Below, piece after piece: positions 35,309-47,110 of a stretch of DNA of 64,000 bases (positions within the stretch are counted from its first letter, which is position 1; each line of letters begins with the position of its first letter). Origin of the DNA: Anisodus tanguticus (lineage: Eukaryota > Streptophyta > Magnoliopsida > Solanales > Solanaceae); the NCBI GenBank assembly GCA_034509755.1, contig CM067541.1, positions 30,641,504 through 30,705,503 on the forward strand, in the 5' to 3' direction. The notes under the pieces were generated by a model. The model saw only the letters and a list, made by a program, of their open reading frames with translations. It made no database searches and was not told the DNA's origin. A program made the position numbers and the translations under genes.

Positions 35309-36808
35309 TGTAGGATTTTGTTGGGTTCAAAACACATAAGTAAGGCACAACGAAAGTTTTAAAATTTTATTTCTTACTTTAACCCAACAAGTTTTCTGGT
35401 ATGGTTATACAACGATCAAACCTGTAACATAAAGCACAATACTTACAGGTTATAGTATCTGAAATCTTTATCTACTATAAGGTTGACAAGCGGTTGCCCT
35501 TTCGACTGCAAGCTCCAAGCTTCAATGTATTTCTCTTTCGGAAAGCTAGGAAATCCGGTAGAGGCTTGAGAGAGCATTTTAATTCTAAGTCTCTAAGGCT
35601 TAGAATGATAATCTGAAAATTAAGTGTAGAATAATGAAGAGAATTACACTATTTATAAGTGAAAATTAGGTCAAACCGGATTAGGGTTTGACCTTGGGCC
35701 TGGCCCAAAAATTGATGCAGAGGCGTCGCGGCGCTCGACGTGCTCCTGCACTGTCTCGATTTATTTTTTGCGCATTCTTAATTAAATCCAAAATTCAATT
35801 TTGACTTGATTAAAATAATAATTATTCATTTAAATATCTCGATTCTAAATCGAACATTTAATTACTCTCTCAATCCTTAGATCGAAGGGACAATCGACAT
35901 AGTGTGACCCTACAAACGTTCTCATATCGACATTAATCAAATTAAGGTCTACGCGGAACTCCTAGACGGCTCCGGAAGACGAACTCAATATGTGAAGTAC
36001 GTTTACGCGAATCCAGTAAACTTAACCTTTATGTGGTAAGATAAAATCATTTCATTCACGACACACCGATAAAGCTTAGGATTTGTCAAGTGTCTATCCA
36101 AATGACTTAATCGTTGTATCTCATCTATATTAGTTGACAACTAGACCATATTCTAAATACGTCTATTGCGTTGGCCAACGACTTAGTCAACCTAATATCA
36201 CTGAGAATTCGAGTGTTCTCTCGAATATACATTCGAGGAATGAATCCTAATCTTGGCTCAACTACCACCTTTAATCCACATCGTAAGTCATATCTCAACC
36301 TATAAGGCATTTGAGCTTAGGACGGGATCAAAGTACATTACTTTGTAGACAAGGTGCGTATTGACCTCAAGTCTAAGGACTTCTATCTCCCATACGCTGA
36401 TCATACTTTAGACAAGTATACCAAACAGTATATCAGCAGGGTATATCAATACTTCCAAAGTATCCATGTGTCCATCACGAGTAGCCATTGCTCGTAGCAA
36501 GTGAGACATACTACATCCTCTAAGGATATGATGCAGACCACATGTCGACTTATCACATATCATCGATATTCCATTCTCGATTATCATTAGTCAAGGATAT
36601 TTTAAGAGTTACGTTATAATATTAATGTCTCACATCATTAATAACAGCATAACCTCCAGGGATGCATATTATAGAATATTACAAACAATCAATTAATAAT
36701 TCAATAATTGCAAATGTCAAAATATTAATCTCCATTAATAATAATACGAATGTGTATAAAGTACATTTGTCCTAATACAGATTGTCTGTAGGACATAATA
36801 TACTTTCA
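35309..36808 (-). repeat. 5' LTR (1.5 kb) of the minus-strand Copia element
   Basis: On the minus strand it runs from TGAAAGTATATTATG (window 36808) to AATCCTACA (window 35309). The end portion matches window 1-891 in inverted orientation, so both belong to one family. A CG-rich patch near 35716-35750 (GAGGCGTCGCGGCGCTCGACG) is shared with 465-490. The 5' end cuts into a Harbinger-like fragment. Confidence 0.85.
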
Positions 36809-36939
36809 GTCTAATGATATCTCTTGCAAACTTATAAATGGCCTTTAAAACACTATGTAAGTGTCTATGAATTGTTTCTATGTGAATTCAAACTTTTTGA
36901 TAGTTTCAGTTTTTTCGGATGATATGATGGGTCTTTGCT

Positions 36940-37236
36940 TCATTGGTTCTCTCCGGAATGTTGAAAGATACCTTGTATCATTCGATTTCCAGCTTCATGT
37001 GCACAATTCATCAAGAACATGCTTAATATTTCATGTATAGATATTCCACGCGTGGGTTTAAGCCCATATTTTTCAGTTAAGTCATTGGATATATCAATAA
37101 ACACCGCCTTCTTCAATGAAAAAATTTCATAACAGCGAGTCTCATTTCCTCGTAATATGTCTTGAATAAATACATTTCCATAGCGCTTTGATGTACGACA
37201 AGGTTCTTTGCATAAGCATTTTTCATAATACATCAA
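36940..37236 (-). pseudogene. PIF/Harbinger transposase-derived (HARBI1-like) fragment
   Basis: The block encodes 98 residues. It has KEPCRTSKRYGN, GNETRCYEIFSLKKAVFIDI, YGLKPTRGISIHEILSMFL and HEAGNRMIQGIFQHSGE. These match the N-terminal region that precedes the DDE nuclease of PIF/Harbinger transposases and HARBI1-like host proteins: the RCY..F block, the helix SV/IHE..MFL, and the helix-turn-helix-like NR.IQ.RFQHSGET. The frame stops after SGENQ, and no DDE exons follow because the Copia LTR begins 130 bp away. A possible acceptor (CAG/GT) lies near 37237. Confidence 0.75.
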
Positions 37237-38096
37237 AATGTATTTACCTGTTATTTGACGTCTTCCTTAGAGTTCATCAGAGAAGACATGAAATCTTCAG
37301 TATTACTTCAAAAAGCTTTTGCAAATCACAGCACAAAAAAAGAATCATTAATCAGAACTAATACTTCCCTTTTTAGTGCATGTTAGAGGTAATTTAAGAG
37401 AAAGATAAAATGCACAAAAATAAAACTAATCAAAAGATTCGCAAGCTCACTAGGTTCTGTATAAGAATTGTTTTCCGAAGCCTTCCTGATAAACTATGAG
37501 CACCTAGAAGAACTGTTGTTAGAGAAATTAAAACTGCAAAAAATTGTTTATGCAGAATTAAAAGTAAGACTTTCGTCATTTGTATACGTTTGACTGGGAA
37601 TTGGACTAGCAGCCTGACACAGAAAAAGACAAGGTATGCCTATGGCTTATATATTATGCTAATTTAAGTGCTTCACCAGGTAAGAGCTAGCATGAAAGGC
37701 ACAGTGGGAAGTAAGAACCCCAACATCCAGATTCTTAGACCTATAACCCCCAGAAATTACCATCACCTCAAAAGCATGGGGATATAGGCCAAAGGAACTC
37801 AGAAAATAAAATTATCATTGTAATATTATCTTTATTTTTACACAATTGATTTTTCATAATCTATATTATATTAAAAGTACTAATGGCTTATAAATATTGA
37901 TTAAACTTTTTGTCATTCATTTAACTATTTTCCTAATATTTATAACTCTAAATTAATTAAAAATTTAGTTAGATGAATGCACCTATAAAACAACCTAATA
38001 GTGAAGGCGACTATTTCTACTCACTATCCATGCCGTACGTTCAGGTTCGTCCAGACTACTTTGACACCTTTAATTTATTTTTCTTTCTTCGTTATG
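37237..38096. other. AT-rich intergenic region
   Basis: I see no gene or recognisable repeat here. It may contain intron sequence of the decayed Harbinger-like gene. Confidence 0.5.
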
Positions 38097-38101
38097 CTTT
38101 G

Positions 38102-38263
38102 TGATAGAGAATACGTTTATATTCTTCATATATTATGTAATTATTATTTTGATGTAATTATAAAAATTAGATATTTTCATACAATTAGATTTGTAATTGC
38201 AAACACCTATATATATTGCATTAATGAGAAGACCTAGGACAAGGAGAATTACACAATTCTACA
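38102..38263 (+). repeat. 5' LTR of Copia element C
   Basis: It is 162 bp, AT-rich, flanked on the left by CTTTG, and runs straight into the primer-binding site at 38264. Confidence 0.9.
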
Positions 38264-39410
38264 TGATATCAGAAGTCAAACCCTAATACTCCCTAACCCT
38301 AACCTTAAACTGTCCCCCTCTTTTTCCTTGCATCCGGCGGCTACATGGCTTCTCTCGAATCCTCCTCCTCCACACAAGACGTCACACACCATCCTCATCT
38401 CCCAACACCTTTCGCCTTTGCCATGGCGAACATAAAAAAACTTTATCCATTTGGTTCTTGATCAAGAGGATGGACAATACTCATCGTGGGTTGAATTATT
38501 TCAAATACATGTTTGTGCCTACAACGTTCTTGATTACATCGATATAATCGCACCCCGTCCGCCCGACGTTGACAACATGAAGTGAAAAAGACTTGATGCA
38601 ATCGTCAAGCAATGGATATATGACACCATATCCAAGGATCTACTTTATACTATTATGAAGTCAGGTGCTTCGGCTCACGAATTATGGACAAGGCTAGAGG
38701 AAATCTTTCAAGACAACAAACATATACGTGTCGTGTATCTGGAGGAACAATTTAATAACCCCCATCTTGAGAATTTTGCTAATATGTCCGACTATTGTAA
38801 ATAATTGAAATTAGTTGCAGATCAATTATCTAATGTGGGCACTCCGATTTCAGAAATAAAGATGGTTTTGTAACTAATTAATGGTTTGCCAAAGGGTGAG
38901 TACGATACACTTGCGACGATGATCCAATAAGTTATTCCCCTCCCTAGTTTCAACAAGGCCCGGTCACAATTGTTATTGGAGGAGACTAGGCGTGCCAAAT
39001 AGGATGAACATAATTAGAAGGCGTTGGTGGTTGATGCACGGCGACCACCACTGCACCCGTCGGACAACCAACACACGGACAACCAACATCAACGGGTGGC
39101 CGAGGTGGAGGCAGGGGCCGAGGCCACAGCAACGGGAGTGACGGCAAAGAAAAAGGATGTGGAGGATAGTCCAATTCCAATGGACAAACATAACATGCCC
39201 AATACCCCTCTCAGTGGGCCAGCCAACTGTCATGGCCAATTCCCAGAAATTACCCCTACTGAACTGGCAACTTCCCAGAAACAACAACCACACGACCTTC
39301 TTACCCCTACTGAACTGGCCAGACCTACAATACTAGGAATTTACAGTAGCCCGACGATGCCTGGTACATGGATACGGGCGCCACATCTGACCTCATCCGT
39401 AACTCCTGTA

Positions 39411-39546
39411 ATCTTCCTCAACTATTTAATTTGAACAATCCTCAATTTATTTTAGTCAGAAATGGCAATCACATTCTAATCTTCCTCAACTATTTAATTT
39501 GAACAATCCTCAACTTATTTTAGTCAGAAATGGCAATCACATTCTA
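39411..39546 (+). repeat. 68-bp tandem duplication inside Copia element C
   Basis: The block beginning ATCTTCCTCAACTATTTAAT occurs at 39411 and 39479. The copies differ by one base (CTCAATTT against CTCAACTT). It falls between the protease and the pre-integrase region and shifts the frame. Confidence 0.9.
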
Positions 39547-41950
39547 ATTCAAGGCTATGGCACCACTCAAACACCACCACCTCACCCTCCATTTTCCCTA
39601 AAAAACGTCCTATATGCTCCTAACATCATTAAAAACTTAATTTCTGTTAGGAAATTTGCTAGTGATAATTTCGTATCTATTGGGTTTTACCCTTTTGGTT
39701 TTTCTGTGAAGGACTTACGTACGGGGATAACTCTTACGAGAAGAAATAATATGGGGGACCTATATCCTTTCTCATCCAATTCCACTGCACCACATACCTC
39801 TCTAGCTGCAATCTCTCCATCAACTTGGCATAATAGACTTGGGCACCCGGGAGCACCAGTTTTTAACTTTCTTAGGAGTCAAAATTTGATTCAATGTAAT
39901 AAAGGGAATTTTTGGGTTTATCCTCTCAAATATAAGTCTCAAGTTTACTCTATTTTTCTTGAATTTCGAGCATATGTGAAAACACAGTTTGAGAAGGACT
40001 AAAATCGTTTCAATGTGACAATGGTTGTGAGTTTGACAATTCTCCCTTTCATAAATTTTGTGTGGAAAATGACATGGTGTTTCGATTCTCTTGCCCCCAT
40101 ACCTCACCTCAAAATGGCAAAGATGAAAGAATTATCCGCACCATTAAAAATATAATTCATACTATGCTCTTTCATGCTTCTTTCCCCCTCTTTTTGGGTC
40201 TACGCATTACACATGGTAGCATACATTCTTAATATATTATCAACACGTACCCTTCAAGATAAAACTTCTACCGAAATTCTCTTCCGTTGAATCCCTTCCT
40301 ATGGTCACCTTCGGATTTTTGGTTGTCTATGCTACCCAAATCTCGCCTCCATGACTCCTCACAAATTAGCAGGACTACTCCTTGCATTTTCTTGGGTTTC
40401 TCGTCGAATCATAGGGGTAATTCTGCTATGATTTGTCCACAAATAAAATCCTAGCCTCTCGTCATGTCATATTTGAGGAGAACATTTTCCCATTTGCAAA
40501 CGTCCAAAAATTTCAAGCCACTGACTATGGCTTCCTTGACGATTCAAACACTTCTCCTCTCATTAGAAATGTAGTACATGGAGCTAGCAATCCGGCCCAA
40601 CCCGCGCCTCCGACACCTCTCTCTACTTCCGTTCCGGCTTCACACTACCTGCCTACGACCAGTGTGTCGCCATCAGCTTCCCCGGCACTGCCCCACTACC
40701 CCAGTCACTTCCCAAGCAGTGTCCCACTTCCCACTACCCCCGTCGAACACCCCACTGCCCCGGTCGACCACCTCCTGCCCCCGTCTGCCCTCTATCTACC
40801 GAGCACTGATCAGGCTCAGTCCGACACCATCCCACAAAATCTCACCCGTCTAGCCCCTATTACTATTCACCGCATGGAAACTCGAGCCCAACACGGGATT
40901 TTCAAACCGAAAGTCCATCTTAACCTATTTACTCAAACTATCTCACCTCTACCTAAAAACTCAAAATTAGCTAAGCTTGACCCAAATTGGAATGCAGCCA
41001 TGTGTGAGGAATTTGATGCGCTCACTACACAACACACTTGGGATCTTGTCTCTAAACTAGAGGGGGTCAATGTGATTCATTGTATGTGGCTATATCATCA
41101 CAAATTCAGGGATAGTGTGAGATTGAACGCCATAAGGCAAGACTTGTGGAAAATGACATGGGACAACAAGAGGGAGTTGATTGTGGTGAGACCTTCTGTC
41201 CAGTGGTTAAACCAACCACCATTCATACTGTTTTGAACATTGCTATGGGGAATAACTGGTTGATTCATCAACTTGATGTGAAAAATGTGTTCTTACATGG
41301 GGATTTGAAAGAAACCATCTATATGCATCAACCACCTGACTTTGTGCATCATTCGGCTCCTCAACATGTCTGCCGTCTTCGAAAGTCACTCTATGGCTTG
41401 AAATGAGCCCCCCGGGCTTGGTATGAGCAATTTGCTACTTACATCATGCAGATCAGGTTTGTGTGCAGCAAAAGTGATAATTTACCTTTTAAATTTTTCA
41501 TTGAGGTAATGACACTACATACCTTTTGCTCTATGTGGAAGACATTATTCTGAGTGACTCATCTGATGTGCTGAAAAATGAGATCATTGCCTTGCTTAAA
41601 TATGAATTTGCCATGACGGACTTGGGTAAATTGAGTTATTTTTTTGGGATTTCCGTGACCAGATCCGAGAATGCAATATTCCTGTGTCAACGTAAGTATG
41701 GCGAAGAAATTATTTACAGGGCTAAAATGGCAAACTGCAAGATCATGCCTACTCCAGTCAACTCGAAGTCGAAGCTCAGCGCCAATGATGGGGATCCGGT
41801 GCTTGATCCTTCTCTTTATAGGAGTCTCGCAGGTGCACTTCAATAACTTACCTTTACTAGGCCCGATATTGCCTCCCCGGGAGCCTCACTTTACCGCTCT
41901 TAAACGTATCATTCGGTACGTTAAGGGTACTCTTGACTATGAATTACATA

Positions 41951-42068
41951 TTTATCCATCTGTACCGACCAGGCTGATATCCTATACAGATGCCGATCGG
42001 GGCGAAATCTTTATCCATCTGTACCGACCAGGCTGATATCCTATACAGATGCCGATCGGGGCGACTGT
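41951..42068 (+). repeat. 59-bp tandem duplication inside Copia element C
   Basis: The block TTTATCCATCTGTACCGACC and following, up to GATCGGGGCGA, is present at 41951 and 42010 with no difference seen. It lies in the RNase H region. Confidence 0.9.
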
Positions 42069-42501
42069 CCAAATACATGTCGATCTACTTTCGGTTATTG
42101 TGTATTTTTTTGTGATAACCTCATTTCGTGGTGTGCAAAACGGCAAGTCATGCTTTCCCATTCGAGTGCAGAAGCAGAATATTGAGGCGTTGCGAACGTT
42201 GTTGGCTCAGAAACCTCCTTCTAAAGCTTCATTGTCCCTTACATAAGACATCTATTGTCTACTGTGATAACATATCTGCTGTTTAGTTGTCTCATAACCC
42301 GGTTCAACATCAACGAACCAAACATATTGAAATGAATATTCATTTTGTTCGTGAGAAAGTTGCCATGAGTCATGTTCAGGTGTTGCATGTTCCTTCTAAT
42401 CAGTACACAAATATATTTACTAAGGAACTTTCTCGGCAGTTGTTTCTTGACTTCAGATCCAATCTAAGAGTCCGGTCTCCTCCACTCCGACTGCGGGGGT
42501 G

Positions 42502-42662
42502 TGATAGAGAATACTTTTATATTTTCCATATATTTTATAATTATTATTTTGGTGTAATTATATAAACTAGATATTCTCATACAATTAGGATGTAATTGTA
42601 AACACATATATATATTGCATTAATGAGAATACTCCGGACAAGGAGAATTACACAATTCTACA
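42502..42662 (+). repeat. 3' LTR of Copia element C
   Basis: It is 161 bp and nearly identical in layout to 38102-38263. It is preceded by the purine tract GACTGCGGGGGTG and followed by CTTTG. Confidence 0.9.
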
Positions 42663-42777
42663 CTTTGAATGATATCGTGTTGAAATCTTTAGTCTAACTT
42701 AAAAAGATGATGACAATAGGCTTACATAAATCATTATTTGTTATTATTTTTATTTTGAAGGCTCAAGTACATTAGAT

Positions 42778-45700
42778 CACTACAAAAAAGACATTTGTCA
42801 ACAATATTTTTTATTGTCATATGTTGGATGTTATTGTCAAAAGTATTTTTCGCAACGATAAAAATTATTGCATGTTGTTGCAATAATCTTCGATGAATAT
42901 AATTTAATATGATATCAAAAGTTAAAATCTAAATCATATTTCTTTTTCTTTACACCCGCGTTCCGTTATCCGGCGGCGTCATAATTTCTTTCTTTTCTCT
43001 GCCTGCTTCTCTCATTTACCCAAGAAAGTTTCACACTGCGTTGTCTTCTAGTCAAGAGAAAATTTCAAAGTGCTTTTCTCCTACTTCTTGTCAGAATTGC
43101 CTCATTTTTCCTTTTTTTTCCTTTACTCGAAAAAGAAGACAAGCACAAAACTTTTTTTGATTTCTGATTCTTTTGCTTTCTGTCAGAACCGTCTGCTTAT
43201 TCTGGTTTCTACGTCCTTTTCATTATCCGATAAACAATTAATTTTTTGTCTGCATTTGGTTTCTTCCGTGGTCCGTGCTCCATTACCCAAGAAAAGCATA
43301 AAAATTTGTACTCTGTTTCCTTTTGTTTTTTTTCGTTAACAGTACGCAGCCAGCTGCCTTCTGTTTCCTACAGTAAGCAGACCCCTCCTTTACCCTAGAA
43401 CTTTTCTGATTTCTAGATATATTTTTTTCCTTTTCCCGAAATAAAAAAAACAATCCGAAAGTCATGCAGTCCGCTTCATATAATTCGACGGGCCACATCA
43501 ATCAGACTCAATTTCCCAGAGCCCATCAGTCTGTTCCTGGCTATCCCCAATACATTTTGGGTCAGGCTTTCGACACTTTGAATCCTCAACAACTTGATAA
43601 TGCGTGGTATATGGATACGGGCGTCACGTCTCACCTCACCAATAATTCTGGTAATTTTTCTCAACTGCAGAATTTAAATACTCCATAATTTGTTATGGTC
43701 GAAAACGGTTATCGCATTCCAATCCTTGGTTTGGCCACACACTAACTCTACCACCGCATCCCCATTTTTCTCTCGAAAAACGTCTTATATGCTCCTAACA
43801 TTATAAAAAACCTAATATTCGTTAGAAAATTAGCCACCGATAATTTTGTATTAATTAATTTTAATCCGTTTGGATTTTTGGTAACGGACCTCCGTACCGG
43901 GAAACTCCTTACGAGATACAATAGTGAAGGCGATCTCTATCATTTCCTATCCACGTCCATTGCTACTGTCAACCCTCTGATATCTCTAACGGCCATGTCA
44001 CTCCTCCCACCGCTTTAGCAACAATCTCTCTGTCAACCTGACACAATAGACTTGACACCTAGGAGCCCATGTTTTCAGTTTTCTCAGAAATAATAATTTA
44101 ATTCGTTGTAATAATGATAAATTTGCCCAACACTATCTTTCTTGAAACATGTTCGCCTTCCGTTTCAGTCTTCTTCAAGTGTTACGTATTCTCCATTTGA
44201 CATTATTCATGCAGATTTGTGGACATCACCCATTACTAGCCCATTGAGTCATAAAATTTATCTTGTCTTATTAGATGACTATTCTCACTTTGTATGGGTC
44301 TATCCGCTTAAAATCAAGTCTGAAGTGTTTGCCAATTTTCTTGCATTTCGTGTCTATGTCAAAACATAATTCGAAAGAGACATAAAATCACTTCAGTGTA
44401 ATAACGACCGTGAGTTCAATAATTCAGTGTTTCATAATTTTTGCTCTACTAACGACATGGTTTTCGATTCCCGCGTCCCCACACCTCCTCCCAAAATAGA
44501 AAGGCCAAACAAATCATTCGCACTATCAATGACATGGTTCGTACGACCATATTTCATGTCTCTCTCCCCCTATTTTTGGGTCTATGCTGATAAAATGGCT
44601 GAATATATTCTAAATATTTTGCCCACTCAAATCCTTCAAAATAGAAGACCCACCAAATTCTATTCCGTAGGATCCCAACTTATGAGCACCTACGGATTTT
44701 CGGCTACAGGTGCTACCCGAATCTTGCTTCCATAGCCCCGCATAAACTTGCACCCCGCACCACTCTTTGTGTGTTCTTAGGTTTCCCGCCTAATCATAGG
44801 GGTTATCTGTTGCTATGACGTGTCTTCCCACAAAATTATTGTGTCTCGTCATGTCACGTTCAATGAAGCAATCTTCCCTTTTGCAAACATCCAAAAGTTT
44901 CGAAACACGAACTATACCTTTATAGACGAGTCCGACACCTCACCCCGTCATACTCACCAAACTTTATATAACAACCACCACCGTCTCTGCATCTCCGTCG
45001 CTGTAAAATACCACTGCCATCGCCAGACTATTTCTGACCACCATCCACCACCAGTCGCTTCCACCTCCAGTGGCTTTCCTGCTCAGTCTCGGCCTTCGTC
45101 GATTGCCCACGTCCCCTCCATCAACGGTATCCCTTAACTCCGACACATCGTGTTGTCACACACCAAAATTAGACAACCCGACCCCCTACCCAGTACCGGA
45201 AGGCACCACCACCCACATCGATTAAGATCTCCTACCCGACGCAGCCACCATCTCTTCACCGACATCGCACCACATCACAACCCAGTTGCTCCCATCGTCC
45301 CTTACCTCTATAGTAACCACGACATCCCGGAACTCCACGGTCCCAATTTCCAATACCCTGCCTTTGACCAGAAAGCTAGCACAACTACCGAACCTGCCTC
45401 TCTCCCCACACACCGTATGGAAACCCGTTCCTAACACGGGATTTTCAAACTCAAAGTCCAATTTAACATGTCCGCACAAACAATATCCCCAAATTAGCCA
45501 AACTTGACCTAAATTAGAATGCAGCCATGCGTGAGGAAGTTAATGCTTTAACAAAATAGCACACTTGAGATTTGGTTCGTAGACCGGAGGGGGTGAATGT
45601 GATCCGATGCATGTGGATTTTTCATCACAAATACAAAGACAATGGTGACTTAGAGAGATATAAGGAGAGATTTGTGGCTAATGACACTAATCAGCAGGAG

Positions 45701-45866
45701 GGTGTTGATTGTGGGGAGACATTCAATCCGGATGTTAAACCGGCTACCATTCGCACATTTCTGAGTATTGCTATAGGTAAGTATTAGCCTATTCATCACA
45801 TTTTTTAGCAACAATATATCTATTGTTGTTAAAGATTTGTTGTAAATTCTATACTTTCTGGTAGTG
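42778..45866 (+). mobile_element. CACTA (En/Spm-type) transposon carrying a captured Copia fragment
   Basis: The left end reads CACTACAAAAAAG. The right end, read inward on the minus strand, is CACTACCAGAAAG, matching 11 of 13. A 3-bp target duplication GAT flanks both (42775-42777 and 45867-45869), as CACTA elements make. Subterminal DNA on both sides is rich in TTGTTG and CAACAA words in both orientations (42795-42890, 45801-45855), like CACTA transposase-binding subterminal repeats. No CACTA transposase (TNPA/TNPD) is present, so it is non-autonomous. Nearly all of the 3.1-kb interior is decayed Copia sequence without LTRs. Confidence 0.82.
42909..45799 (+). pseudogene. Captured Copia fragment (leader, gag remnant, protease, integrase, partial RT)
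   Basis: It begins with a primer-binding-site-like TGATATCAAAAGTTAAA, the position that follows the 5' LTR in element C. It ends within RT just after RTFLSIAIGKY, where intact relatives continue HWPIHQLDVKNAF. Recognisable blocks: protease AWYMDTGVTSHLTNN (about 43600), pre-integrase remnants (about 43770-44060), and integrase FDIIHADLWTSPI with YLVLLDDYSHFVWVYPLK (44190-44300). The second catalytic Asp is replaced (QCNNDREF for QCDNGREF). A pro/his-rich linker follows (44940-45430), then RT start RCMWIFHHKYKDNGDLERYK (about 45600). No LTR exists on either side, so it did not arrive as a complete retrotransposon still recognisable today. Confidence 0.8.
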
Positions 45867-45869
45867 GAT

Positions 45870-46129
45870 GTTGAAGAATCACAATTTTATCAAGCCATAT
45901 TCTATAAAGGAAGTTGCCTTGAAGGTTTACCATTAATGAGTTTTTGTACTTAATTGAAGAAAAAATAGGTAAATCAGAATGTCTTTCTCATATCAAAAAA
46001 TTATTAAGGAATAATGCGTGAATTTTCGTTCTTATTATGCACCTGAGTTATTGCTTCTTTCTCTTATTTATATTTGTTTTGCATGAATAGTTTTCATGAT
46101 TCCCTTTGCTTTTCCGTGCTTCTTCTTTG
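45870..46129. other. Short AT-rich spacer between CACTA and Copia element E
   Basis: No gene is recognised. Copia element E inserted at GTAAG (46130-46134); the sequence after 50740 is its original continuation. Confidence 0.5.
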
Positions 46130-46134
46130 GTAAG

Positions 46135-46301
46135 TATTAGCGAATATTCTCCGAATATTTATAGTATATTTTGTAATTATGATAGGTGTATATTTAAGGT
46201 AACTTAGGATTCTTATTATAGTTGGAATCAACCTCTGTACAACTATATATATATTGTGATCAATGAAAGGAATCCCTAAGGGAGATTATTCCAATCTTAC
46301 A
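46135..46301 (+). repeat. 5' LTR of Copia element E
   Basis: It is 167 bp and contains TATATATATTG near 46245. It is followed directly by the primer-binding site. Confidence 0.9.
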
Positions 46302-46408
46302 TGGTATCAAAAGCCAAACCCTAATCTCTACTCTTCTCCTCCCACACAGCCGACCACCCCCATATTTTTTTCTCTTTTCTTCTCGGTCGACGGCAACTAA
46401 AAGCCATC

Positions 46409-47110
46409 ATGTCTTGTCCCTCTCCCCCTACTAATTCCGGTTCTTTCACTGGTACTTTTGACAACCACTATCAACGTTCATCGTCTCCTTTTCATCCGGT
46501 ATTCGCCTTTACCAACATCAAGAATTTTATCCCTATAATTCTTGACCAAGAAGACTGTCAATATTCCATGTGGATGGAACTGTTCTATATTCATGCATGT
46601 GTGTACAATGTGCTAGATCATATTGATGATTATGTTCCTCGTCCCACCGATGTTGCAGACTCGACATGGCGTCGCCTTGACGTCATCGTCAAACAGTGGA
46701 TTTACGGCACCATCTTCAAGGATTTGTTGTGTACTATCATGAAAACAGGTGTTACGGCACGTGAACTCTAGGTACGGTTAGAAGAAAATTTTCAAGATAA
46801 TAAAAATAGTCGGGCCGTGTATTTGGAAGAGCAGTTCAACAATACGCATCTCGAGAATTTTACCAACATGTCTGAATATTGTAAACAACTGAAACTCATA
46901 GCCGACCAACTTTCCAACGTAGGGACATCTGTTTCAGAAACCAAGATGGTACTTCATCGAGTGGCTGGTTTACCGAAAGGTAAATATGATACACTTGCAA
47001 CAATGATCAACAGGCCGACCCACTACCAAGTTTCAACAAGGCGCGTTCACAACTTTTGTTGGAAGAAACCCGTCGTACTAAACAAGAGGAGCACAATCAA
47101 AAGGCCTTAG
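46409..47110 (+). pseudogene. gag: Copia element E Gag (broken)
   Basis: The first block (46409-46771) begins MSCPSPPTNSGSFTGTFDN and contains FAFTNIKNFIPIILDQEDCQ and WMELFYIHACVYNVLDHID. A TAG replaces a Trp codon after GVTAREL; the frame then continues EENFQDNKNSR and VYLEEQFNNTHLENFTNMSE (46817 on) to LPKGKYDTLATMI, after which the frame shifts near 47020. A Gln/Pro-rich segment (to about 47460) precedes the protease; no zinc knuckle is visible. Confidence 0.85.

Larger units (their letters stand above)
38345..42490 (+). pseudogene. Copia element C gag-pol, many stops and frameshifts
   Basis: Gag starts at ATG 38345 (MASLESSSSTQDV) and decays within about 40 codons. Later remnants read AHELWTRLEEIFQDNKH and VYLEEQFNNPHLENF. 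Protease: WYMDTGATSD near 39365. Pre-integrase: WHNRLGHPGAPVF (about 39830). The integrase core between 40000 and 40300 is in pieces. RT lies at about 40980-41600, with HQLDVKNVFLHGDLKETIYM and SLYGLK before a stop. The catalytic box reads LYVEDII instead of YVDD, so a catalytic Asp has become Glu. RNase H remains near 42250-42440 (NPVQHQRTKHIEMNIHFVRE). Two short internal tandem duplications (39411-39546, 41951-42068) add to the damage. Confidence 0.88.
38102..42662 (+). mobile_element. Short-LTR Copia element C (complete ends, dead coding region)
   Basis: LTRs are 38102-38263 and 42502-42662 (162 and 161 bp), both from TGATAGAGAATAC to ATTCTACA. The target duplication CTTTG is at 38097-38101 and 42663-42667. 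A primer-binding-site variant (TGATATCAGAAGTCAA) follows the 5' LTR and a polypurine tract (GACTGCGGGGGTG) precedes the 3' LTR. Short LTRs and the gag/pol sequence resemble the Ale/Retrofit group of Copia. Confidence 0.93.

Noticed and set aside
38001..38237. Open frame of about 78 codons across the start of Copia element C
   Set aside because: It starts at a GTG, crosses the target duplication and LTR boundary, and has no homology signal.
44820..45507. His/Pro/Ser-rich frames in both strands inside the CACTA element
   Set aside because: They represent the variable linker between Copia integrase and RT and its antisense shadow.
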